A DNA stretch of 64,000 nt from NCBI RefSeq assembly GCF_024518675.1, contig NZ_JANIGL010000006.1:62001-126000 (forward strand), written 5' to 3'. This document shows positions 56,081-63,404 of this stretch, piece after piece (position 1 is the first letter of the stretch; every line of letters starts with the position of its first letter). The notes under the pieces are model-generated. The model did no database searches. It was not told the origin of the DNA and saw nothing but the letters and a program-made list of their open reading frames with translations. The position numbers and the translations under genes are program-made. The stretch is from Pseudoalteromonas shioyasakiensis. Its GTDB lineage: Bacteria; Pseudomonadota; Gammaproteobacteria; Enterobacterales; Alteromonadaceae.

Positions 56081-56106
56081 AAAACCCGGCATAAGCCGGG
56101 TTTTTT
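56081..56106 (+). terminator. Strong terminator after the S-layer-like gene
   Basis: AAAACCCGGC pairs with GCCGGGTTTT around ATAA, followed by more T residues. Confidence 0.9.
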
Positions 56107-56244
56107 ATTTTTAAATTAAACAATAGAACCAACCCCAACCCTTGTGATAGATTCACCATGCTGTAGTTATTATTTCTAAATATTGGCCCCTTGAACTCCC
56201 ATTACAATAAAACATAAAGCTCCCCAACACTTCATAAATTAAAC

Positions 56245-56273
56245 TTGCCCGTATCAAACCATGTTTGTATGAT
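56245..56273 (+). promoter_or_regulatory. Promoter of the small periplasmic protein gene
   Basis: TTGCCC (56245-56250) and TATGAT (56268-56273) are exactly 17 bases apart, 55 bases before the start codon. Confidence 0.6.
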
Positions 56274-56327
56274 TGCCATAATTTAAATACTTATTTTGAA
56301 TTAAGTAATTACCTTAAGGATAATGCA

Positions 56328-56906
56328 ATGACATATAAATCTACCTTACTCTTTTTATCTCTTTTATGTACCCAAACTGCATTCGCAAACCCCGACGTAG
56401 ACGCTAAGCTTGCTGGCGCGGATAAAAATATCTGTCAGTTTGATATAAAGTTTTCATCTGAGCCACAACAAAAAAGCCAAACAGTAAACCTGTCGCCAAC
56501 GGTAACCATGCAAATTGAACAATTTGTTACTACTCAAGTAAAAGACAATGCAAAAATTGCCTCAAACGTCATGTGCCAAAACTTAACCGGCCACGCATAT
56601 ACGGGTTCTAAACAAGAATGGGCCAACTTCATTGATAATGGTGTTAAAGGCTTATTAAATGCAGGCTTCAAAGATTTACAATTTACCAGAGTCGGCACAG
56701 ATGATGCGACGTATAAAGGCGACTTGGCAAATATGGAATACATATTTACCGGCGACAACGACGGCAACAAACAAATTATTCATAACCTAGCCGTGCTTGA
56801 TAAAAGCAACAATCAGGTAATCACCATTTCAGTCAGCGGCAATGAAAAAGTCGCCAACGAAATCAAAACCGAATACCAAAACCTCGTAAACTCATTCACA
56901 CCGTAG
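56328..56906 (+). CDS. Periplasmic protein, unknown function, ending in a REP
   Basis: AAGGAT sets the ATG at 56328. Longer readings from 56265 are rejected. The 192-residue product has a Sec signal peptide (about 1-20, QTAFA) and a small soluble domain with two Cys. I do not recognise the family. The stop codon TAG (56904-56906) is formed by the GTAG that begins REP array C, so the present C-terminus may be a product of that insertion. Confidence 0.75.
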   Translation: MTYKSTLLFLSLLCTQTAFANPDVDAKLAGADKNICQFDIKFSSEPQQKSQTVNLSPTVTMQIEQFVTTQVKDNAKIASNVMCQNLTGHAYTGSKQEWANFIDNGVKGLLNAGFKDLQFTRVGTDDATYKGDLANMEYIFTGDNDGNKQIIHNLAVLDKSNNQVITISVSGNEKVANEIKTEYQNLVNSFTP

Positions 56907-57345
56907 ACGCAAAGCTTGCTTGCGTGAAAGCTTGTGCGTAGAAGGTTGCTGGAGTGAAAGCTTGTGCGTAGAAGGCTGCAGGAGTGAAAGCTTGTACGTG
57001 AAATACGCGTGAGCAAGCTCTACTTATGCGCGTGACAACCTGACGCGTGAGCAAGCTCTACGCCTACGGTAAATATCCCCGTAGACGCCCAGCTTGCTGG
57101 CGTGAAAGCTGGTTGGCGTTGAAGCGTGGAAGTGGAAGTTTATTGGAGTGGAAGCTTGTTGGAGTGAAAGCTTGTGCGTGAAATACGCGTGCTGAATCTC
57201 AACTTGTCGCGTGCTCAAGCTCTACGTATACGCGTGCTCAAGCTCTACCTATCGCGTGAGCAAGCTCTACGTATCGCGTGAGCAAGCTCTACGTATCGCG
57301 TGAGCAAGCTCTACGTATACGCGTGAGCAAGCTCTACGCCTACGG
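56903..57345. repeat. REP array C, left part (second REP family)
   Basis: Left-type ends (GTAGACGCAAAGCTTGC at 56903, GTAGACGCCCAGCTTGC at 57092) and right-type ends (GAGCAAGCTCTACGCCTACG) again give GTAG plus an imperfect hairpin in inverted orientation, but the sequence differs from arrays A and B. The arms are expanded: six units of GCGTGAGCAAGCTCTACGTATC type, 22-24 bases each, run from 57209 to 57344. Confidence 0.88.
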
Positions 57346-57798
57346 GTTTTTTAAATAAATGCAATTCCAAAAAGGGTAATCTTCAACGCGCGATACTATG
57401 CCGGCTCGCAATGGGTTGGCTACGATATAACGAGCCTGATGTATTAAGTCACTTTCATTTCTGATCCGGTGTTCATAGTAGTTGCGTTGCCAAACTTGGT
57501 TTTGAGCACCGGTATGTTTATTGATTTTTACTGTGGTCATGCTTTTAAATTGGCGCATGACTTCGCTGAGAGTCTTATCTTGTAATTGCAATAACCAATG
57601 TAAGTGGTCAGGCATTAAGCTATAACAAATAGTATTTACAGCTCCACTATCTTGAAAGCGTTGTATTGCTTGTGCCGCAATACAAGCGGTTTGAAAGTTA
57701 TAAAATAGTGGCCTGTTGTTTTGGCAACAAATTGTAATTGCGTAAAAGTGACCTTTTATGGAATGACGGCCTTTTAATAATTTCTTTGACGAATACAT
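57340..57798 (-). CDS. REP-associated tyrosine transposase (RAYT), copy 2
   Basis: This 152-residue RAYT differs clearly from copy 1. Motifs: SLMPDHLHWLLQL (HxH) and the catalytic Tyr in HQARYIVANPLRAGIVSRVEDYPFWNCIYL. The start is placed at 57798 (MYSSKKLLKGRHSIKG) because the N-terminus fits the family and GGA lies upstream. An in-frame ATG at 57819 has no ribosome binding site. The stop codon TAG is part of a REP GTAG at 57340-57343. The gene is flanked on both sides by REP family C, its presumed substrate. Confidence 0.9.
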   Translation of the reverse strand: MYSSKKLLKGRHSIKGHFYAITICCQNNRPLFYNFQTACIAAQAIQRFQDSGAVNTICYSLMPDHLHWLLQLQDKTLSEVMRQFKSMTTVKINKHTGAQNQVWQRNYYEHRIRNESDLIHQARYIVANPLRAGIVSRVEDYPFWNCIYLKNP

Positions 57799-57856
57799 GA
57801 CAATCCATTTCAGGTACATATTTTTTTAGTATAGATAACATAAAGCAAAAAACAAC

Positions 57857-58182
57857 GTAGACGCAAAGCTTGCTTGCGTGAAAGCTTGTGCGTGAAATAC
57901 GCGTGAGCAAGCTCAACCTATCGCGTGACAACCCGTCGCGTGAGCAAGCTCAACGCCTACGGTAAATATCCCCGTAGACGCCCAGCTTGCTGGCGTGGAA
58001 GCTTGTTGGCGTGGAAGCTTGCTGGCGTGGAAGCTTGTTGGAGTGGAAGCTTGTTGGAGTGAAAGCGTGGAAATTTGCATACGTGGAAATTTATTGGGCG
58101 TGAAAGCTTGTGCGTGAAATACGCGTGCTCAATCTCAACCTATCGCGTGACAACCTGACGCGTGAGCAAGCTCTACGCCTAC
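57857..58182. repeat. REP array C, right part
   Basis: It begins with a left-type end (GTAGACGCAAAGCTTGC, 57857), contains a second at 57973, and ends with a right-type end at 58182. Between 57990 and 58060, 16-base units of the GCGTGGAAGCTTGTTG type are tandemly repeated about four times. The last GTAG (minus strand) is the stop region of the sulfotransferase gene. Confidence 0.88.
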
Positions 58183-59075
58183 GTGTATTTGTCTTTTGCT
58201 CGGAGGTAATTTTCTGATTCAAATCGGCATAAGTGCTCAATTTGTTTTTTGATATGTGGTTCGTTTAAATACGATTGTAGAGTGTCTTTAACGTCTTGTT
58301 GGTTTGGCTCTAGGTGGCTGGCGGTTACGTTATGGCTGCCAATGTTTATTTGCTTATTGGTCAGCTGTTTTATTTGTGAGGTAAAGCTTGGTAAGTCATC
58401 TAAAAAGCCAACAACGTTATAGCGGCTTAAATTTTGACTGAATTCTTGTTGCATTAATTGTGCGTCGTGCTGGTCTTTTGCGAAGCGGCCTGTAATGCAC
58501 ATGCTTGTGACATTTGCCATTTGCCAGCCACGTCGATGCGCCAGTATTTTATCAACTTCGTCTGTTAAATTATCGCTGTTTAGGTTATTAGGTGCCATTA
58601 TCGGCAATGTATTAGTTAATTTATTAAAAATATAATTAGACTTAAAGCGGCTAACGGGCTCACGTAATACCGTAATAAAGTGATATCGCTCTGCGAACTG
58701 ATTCAGCAGCTGCGTATTTGTTGTTAAATGCCCACTTATATACGACCAATTTTGTGCTAAATGGTAAGCAAATATGCCTGGTAGTTGAGTTGCATGATGA
58801 TCGCTAAAACTGCTGACATCATCTAGGTTACTTATTGATTGAGGAAATGTTGCTAAGCTCATGGCTATTGTATTTGTGCGCTTTAGCTTAGGCTGGCCTG
58901 CAATAGCAAATTGCTTTCTCATGGCTAAATCTATAGAAATTCCACCTGATTTAGGTATGTGAACAAAAGCAAGGTGAGTGTTGTTTGAACAGTGCTCTGC
59001 AATACGATGCAATTTAACTTCGTAGCCTAAGCGATTAAATACCTTGTGTGTGGTTTGTTTTAATAGTTTTATCAT
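58179..59075 (-). CDS. Sulfotransferase-family protein (Sulfotransfer_2 type)
   Basis: This is a 298-residue protein that would transfer sulfate from PAPS to a carbohydrate. The PAPS 5'-phosphosulfate loop is visible as AFVHIPKSGGISIDLAMRK (about residue 33), and the 3'-phosphate-binding region as ITVLREPVSRFKSNYIF (about residue 135). No transmembrane anchor is evident. It is at the edge of a surface-polysaccharide cluster and divergent from a second sulfotransferase. Its TAG stop (58179-58181) is supplied by a REP GTAG, so the original C-terminus may have been a little different. Confidence 0.83.
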   Translation of the reverse strand: MIKLLKQTTHKVFNRLGYEVKLHRIAEHCSNNTHLAFVHIPKSGGISIDLAMRKQFAIAGQPKLKRTNTIAMSLATFPQSISNLDDVSSFSDHHATQLPGIFAYHLAQNWSYISGHLTTNTQLLNQFAERYHFITVLREPVSRFKSNYIFNKLTNTLPIMAPNNLNSDNLTDEVDKILAHRRGWQMANVTSMCITGRFAKDQHDAQLMQQEFSQNLSRYNVVGFLDDLPSFTSQIKQLTNKQINIGSHNVTASHLEPNQQDVKDTLQSYLNEPHIKKQIEHLCRFESENYLRAKDKYT

Positions 59076-59450
59076 GAATTATGTACTAAGTGTTGATTTA
59101 ACAAAGGTGTTAATATGAGGTGGATTCTAACATAGTTGGCTATGTGTGCATAACGTGGCTTATAGCACTAGCAGATAATAGGCGGATTATTTTAATAGTC
59201 TATTGACGGTGATTTTGGCTAATCAACTATGTTTTGTTTTTATGTTTTGCTATGGTGATCAGGGCCTTTGCACTAGGTTAGTAAGTTGCTTTTTTGGAAG
59301 GGAGCTATTTTATAGTTTTCATGCAATGTAAAAACTAACTTTCTAAATAGGGTGTAGGCCATATAGCCAGAACTCATATTTATAACCAACCTTTATTATA
59401 TCTGTAGTAAAATTTGATAATTATAGGTTTTTACGAAGTTCGGAAGTTTG
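59076..59450. other. Intergenic region between divergent sulfotransferase genes
   Basis: This 375-base stretch has no open frame worth calling. Only a short hairpin (ACATAG/CTATGT near 59130) stands out. Divergent promoters must lie here but no convincing -35/-10 pair is visible. Confidence 0.5.
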
Positions 59451-60416
59451 ATGTTTAAAAAGTTATTTGTTCGTCTTTTAACACCCCCTTTACGGCTTGG
59501 TGTTTTCAAATTGAAACTTATTTTAAAACACCCTTTATTACTGCGTTATTGGAATCGTTCTTTTGCAATTGCAGAAGAGCCCATTTTACTACTTTCTTTA
59601 CCCCGAAGTGGATCAAGTTGGCTAGGCGAGGTGCTTGCGCAGCAAGACGATGTTCGTTACCTAAGAGAGCCAATAACCAGTGTTTATATGACTATATTAA
59701 GTAAAGGCGTTTCTTTTTTTATGCCTAATAGTTGTAAATATCATGCGCTTTACCAAACGGCTGCTGATAACGCATTTAATGCTAAATTAAACTACCCTAA
59801 CAGTGTTGTGTATAAAGGCTCAGATTGGTATGACTTAAAAAATAAAAAAAAGTTACTAATTAAAGAAGTGAACCCGCTTTTTTTGCACGATTTTATGTGT
59901 CGCTTTAAGCCTAAAGTTATTTATTTAGAGCGTTGTGTTTATGCTACTGCTAAAAGCTTTATGGCACTAGGCTGGAAAGGTGATGATTTATTTAGTGAGC
60001 GCTTTGACCCCATTACATTGGAAAAAATACTTTCAGTTAAAGCGGATCTTCTCACCCAAGATTTTTATTTTCAGATGGGCTTTTTACAAGGGGTTATTTT
60101 AGCCATTAATGAGCCTCACTTTAGTAGTAATAATATTTTACGTGTTAGTTATGAAGATATAATTGCAAACCCAAAAGTAGAGGTGGCAAAAATTACAGCG
60201 TTTCTAAATTATGGTAATACGGCTCAAGTACAACAATATATTGAAGAGTCGCTTTCCAGCCAGGATTCATACCAAGTGGGTACATTTTCAACTAAACGAA
60301 ACAGCAAACAACTGCAAGAAAAGCAAAAACAAGAAAGACTAGAGCCGAATTATGAAAAAACGATACAGGCTTATAATTTAGGTTATACCGGTTTCAAAGC
60401 TAAGATGCAGTCGTGA
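59451..60416 (+). CDS. Sulfotransferase-family protein (P-loop LPRSGSSWL type)
   Basis: The 321-residue protein has the PAPS-binding P-loop-like motif LLLSLPRSGSSWLGEVLAQQ (about residue 48), a 3'-phosphate region (KVIYLERCVYATAKSFMAL, about residue 162) and a C-terminal VSYEDIIANPKVEVAKITAFL typical of sulfotransferases. The ATG at 59451 follows CGGAAG. A TTG at 59448 is less likely. It probably sulfates a surface glycan, acting with the flippase and pyruvyl transferase that follow. The two sulfotransferases here are not close copies. Confidence 0.83.
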   Translation: MFKKLFVRLLTPPLRLGVFKLKLILKHPLLLRYWNRSFAIAEEPILLLSLPRSGSSWLGEVLAQQDDVRYLREPITSVYMTILSKGVSFFMPNSCKYHALYQTAADNAFNAKLNYPNSVVYKGSDWYDLKNKKKLLIKEVNPLFLHDFMCRFKPKVIYLERCVYATAKSFMALGWKGDDLFSERFDPITLEKILSVKADLLTQDFYFQMGFLQGVILAINEPHFSSNNILRVSYEDIIANPKVEVAKITAFLNYGNTAQVQQYIEESLSSQDSYQVGTFSTKRNSKQLQEKQKQERLEPNYEKTIQAYNLGYTGFKAKMQS

Positions 60417-60440
60417 TATTTTTTAACTTCAAGAGCTTAA

Positions 60441-61745
60441 TTAACGGTGAGATATTAGCTGTTTAATCGATGATATAACAATGCTTGGGGTGTGCAATAT
60501 AGCTTGATGCAATAGCTGCGCATATTGTTTGGTCTTTGTGTTAAAAAACAGAAAGCCATAGCTTGCGAGCATATAAGAGATAACGGTTGCCCATGCTGCC
60601 CCAAGCCCCTGATATTTTGGGATAAGAATTAGGTTTAGTAAGATGTTAGCCATAGCTCCAAGCAAGCTTGATAAAAGACTAAACTTATATAGCTTCTCGA
60701 TGATAAGCCATTTTGACAAGATAGCGCGTTGAAATATGAATATACAGGCAAATATGTGCACACTTAATATTGCTGCACTTTGTTGATATACCTCACCGTA
60801 TAAAAGTAGAACTAAAGGCTCAGAGATTAACCATATGATAGCACTCAAGATGAGAGCAGCCAGGGTTATTAGGCTAATTAGCTGACAGAGTAACTGAGTA
60901 TATCGGTCTTGATTTTTGAATTTGTAACGGCTGAGTTGTGCTGTGAAAACGTTAGCAATTAATACTGGAAATACATACCAAAATTCAGATAATTTAGCTG
61001 CTGCTGCGTAATATGCAACAGCTTCGCTGTTTATTAACTGGGCTATCATTATTTGATCTATTTTCAAATATAAAATAGCTGCTATACCAGATGATAAAAG
61101 CCACTTTCCTTTATGGAAAAGTGCTAGGTAAGTGCTTCTAGTTGGTCGCTTTTTTAGCACTTTATGATGTTGCTGGTATAAATAAGTAAAGTAATAACTA
61201 CACCCTATGATTACGTATTCTAAACCTTGTAATATAACGAGTGTTGTTAATGTGGCGTTGTTAAGAATTGCAATAAGCTTTAGCGTGTTGGTTAAAAGCA
61301 GGGCTGTTAATCTTAGGGTTAATAAAATACCTACTTGTCTTTTGGCTAAATAGTAATATTCAATAACATAAAATAAACTAAAGCCTTGCATAGCAACCAG
61401 CATAACTATTAATTCAGGGCTAGAGTTTTTATGAGCGAAGTTAAAAGTAATAATGGCAGCTAATACAATGGCAAGTATGGCACCGGTCAAGCGGATCTTT
61501 AAGGCGCTAGAAATATAATAATGACTATTTCTTGGATGTTTAGCTATGTATTTAGTGATGATGTTGTTGAGACCCATTACGGCCAATGGAGCAAAAAAAC
61601 TAGCAAAAGAGAGGATATAAGAAAATTCACCAAATATAGTTGGCCCAGCTAGGCGAGCCAGTAAGATACTGTTTATAAAGCTAAGGCCCAGTAAAATAAC
61701 TTTTTCAAAGATTAATAGCAGGCTATTTGTAACGCTTGAAGCCAT
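60441..61745 (-). CDS. Wzx-type polysaccharide flippase (MOP superfamily)
   Basis: This is a 434-residue inner-membrane protein with twelve to fourteen helices. It moves lipid-linked oligosaccharide repeat units across the membrane. The pattern FINSILLARLAGPTIFGEFSYILSFASFF at the start (read in two parts: ILLARLAGPTIFGEF and SYILSFASFF) is typical of oligosaccharide flippases. The start is uncertain: ATG at 61745 (MASSVTNSLLLIFEK) is chosen because the helix order fits, but a GTG at 61805 in the same frame is possible. Neither has a good ribosome binding site. It is convergent with the sulfotransferase and divergent from the pyruvyl transferase. Confidence 0.85.
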   Translation of the reverse strand: MASSVTNSLLLIFEKVILLGLSFINSILLARLAGPTIFGEFSYILSFASFFAPLAVMGLNNIITKYIAKHPRNSHYYISSALKIRLTGAILAIVLAAIITFNFAHKNSSPELIVMLVAMQGFSLFYVIEYYYLAKRQVGILLTLRLTALLLTNTLKLIAILNNATLTTLVILQGLEYVIIGCSYYFTYLYQQHHKVLKKRPTRSTYLALFHKGKWLLSSGIAAILYLKIDQIMIAQLINSEAVAYYAAAAKLSEFWYVFPVLIANVFTAQLSRYKFKNQDRYTQLLCQLISLITLAALILSAIIWLISEPLVLLLYGEVYQQSAAILSVHIFACIFIFQRAILSKWLIIEKLYKFSLLSSLLGAMANILLNLILIPKYQGLGAAWATVISYMLASYGFLFFNTKTKQYAQLLHQAILHTPSIVISSIKQLISHR

Positions 61746-61874
61746 TTGGGTTATAAGTTTTATTTGGAAAAAAGATATTATACATAAATCAGTCAAAATT
61801 GGCACTTAAAGCTTGAATGGTTCAGCTGCCCTGTATAAGCTTCGTGGTTTGTAAACACTAGAAAAGGGCATAAA

Positions 61875-63023
61875 GTGTTAATTGAAATTAGAGGCGTTCA
61901 GTTTGTAAATAAAGGTGCTGAGTTAATGCTTAGAGCCATAATTGAAAAGTTGAATGATGAACTGCCACATGCCGAAATTTGTTTACAACATACCAAAAAT
62001 TCACCTTATTTAAAACGCGCAGAAGTTGGGGCTTTTCAAAAAGTGAATCTGTGTAAGAACATTGTAGATTTAAATGGTTTAACCTATTTTATTCCAGCTT
62101 CACTACGTCGTTACTTTAAAAACCGTTTTGGTATAGTAACCGAAGCCGATATTGATGTTGTGTTAGATGCGTCAGGCTTTAGTTATGGCGATCAATGGTC
62201 GAATTTAATTTTGCGGCAGGTTGCCACGATAGTGAAACGATTTAAACATCACAAAAAGCACTACATATTCATGCCACAGTCTTTAGGCCCGTTTTCTTTA
62301 GATAATAATAAAAAATATGCAAACAAAGCCTTTAGTAATGCAAGTTTAGTGTTTGCCCGTGAAGAGCTCTCTTATCAACATGTTACGGAGTTGGTTGCTG
62401 ATCCAATACAGGTAAAGCAAGCGCCTGATTTTACAAACCTGCTAAAACCCGCCGAAAACGCTGAGTATGTAAAGTATCAAGATCATATTATTGTGATCCC
62501 AAACTCTAAAATGTTAAGTGAAAAAAATAGTAACACTTGGTGGCGGGAAAACTACATAAGTACATTAGCTAGCTTAGCTAACAGTGCACTAAGGCTTGGC
62601 GAAAAAGTCATTATTTTAAATCATAGTGGTAGAGAAGATGATTCTCTATGCCGAGAATTAAAAGCTTTGCTAGTGTCTCCGTGCGAAATAGTAGAGCCAG
62701 ATAACGCAGTCGCTGTGAAGGCATTAATTGCTCGTGGGAAAATTGTTATTAGTTCGCGTTTTCATGGTTGTGTTAGCGCGCTTTCGCAAGGTATTCCATG
62801 TATTGCAACAGGGTGGAGTCATAAATACCAAACATTGTTTAAAGAGTATTCGTCTGATGATTTGTTGTTACCAGAAAAAATAACTGAGCAGAGGCTAAAT
62901 GCATTATTCACTGAATGCCTAGAAAAGCACAGTGATAGAAAAGAGAAATTGATAAAAGATGCTTTTAAATATCAGCAACAAAGTGAAAAAATGTGGCAAT
63001 TTGTATTATCTGTGCTTAGATAA
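61875..63023 (+). CDS. Polysaccharide pyruvyl transferase family protein
   Basis: This 382-residue protein of the PF04230 family (WcaK, CsaB) transfers pyruvate from PEP to sugar residues as a ketal. Start is GTG at 61875 with AAAAGGG upstream (MLIEIRGVQFVNKGAELML). Typical segments: a GxQ-like MPQSLGPF (about residue 133), VFAREELSYQHV, and the late conserved ISSRFHGCVSALSQGIPCIATGWSHKY (about residue 290). PF04230 includes CsaB, which modifies the polymer that anchors S-layers in Gram-positive bacteria. Here it probably decorates an exopolysaccharide. Confidence 0.87.
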   Translation: MLIEIRGVQFVNKGAELMLRAIIEKLNDELPHAEICLQHTKNSPYLKRAEVGAFQKVNLCKNIVDLNGLTYFIPASLRRYFKNRFGIVTEADIDVVLDASGFSYGDQWSNLILRQVATIVKRFKHHKKHYIFMPQSLGPFSLDNNKKYANKAFSNASLVFAREELSYQHVTELVADPIQVKQAPDFTNLLKPAENAEYVKYQDHIIVIPNSKMLSEKNSNTWWRENYISTLASLANSALRLGEKVIILNHSGREDDSLCRELKALLVSPCEIVEPDNAVAVKALIARGKIVISSRFHGCVSALSQGIPCIATGWSHKYQTLFKEYSSDDLLLPEKITEQRLNALFTECLEKHSDRKEKLIKDAFKYQQQSEKMWQFVLSVLR

Positions 63024-63404
63024 AGTATGTTTTAAGTTAGCTGTGCTCTGTCTTAAGTGTGCTTTTTAAGTCAGTTCTGATTCATTGTTGTTATGTAAAA
63101 TCACAATTTAGTTACGAAGTTTTACAGTTTCGCTAGGTGTTAGCTTGTATGGTTTAGGGGAATCTTGTAAAATCCCTGCCTTTGTTTTGCCATTTACATA
63201 ATAAAACAAGGTCGGTGCATCTCAATGCTATGCTAGGCAAAGAGGCGCAAACTTAATTATGCGCTCTGTTATGGGGCAGATTTTGTTTAGTAATCGTGTT
63301 TTCTTTAATCCAATAAAACTTATATATTTATTCGTATTAAATTATACTTAAGGCGATTATAAAGAGCCATTAGGATGAGCTATGTTAACTAAGGTTGGTT
63401 TTTA
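63024..63404. other. Intergenic region upstream of the wecA-like gene
   Basis: These 381 bases contain no credible gene. TTGTTTT (about 63183) and AAAACAA (about 63203) form a weak inverted repeat. No JUMPstart/ops element was seen. Confidence 0.5.

Noticed and set aside
56813..57218. Minus-strand open frames rich in TSFHASKL-type repeats in array C
   Set aside because: They are translations of the REP repeats, without start signals or gene-like composition.
57209..57344. 22-base direct repeats resembling a short CRISPR
   Set aside because: They are directly tandem with no spacers, and each is part of a REP arm.
57698..57931. 77-codon minus-strand frame overlapping RAYT 2
   Set aside because: It overlaps the RAYT gene in another frame and begins in REP sequence.
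63024..63404. JUMPstart/ops antitermination element before the polysaccharide genes
   Set aside because: No GGCGGTAGCGT-like sequence was found in the gap.
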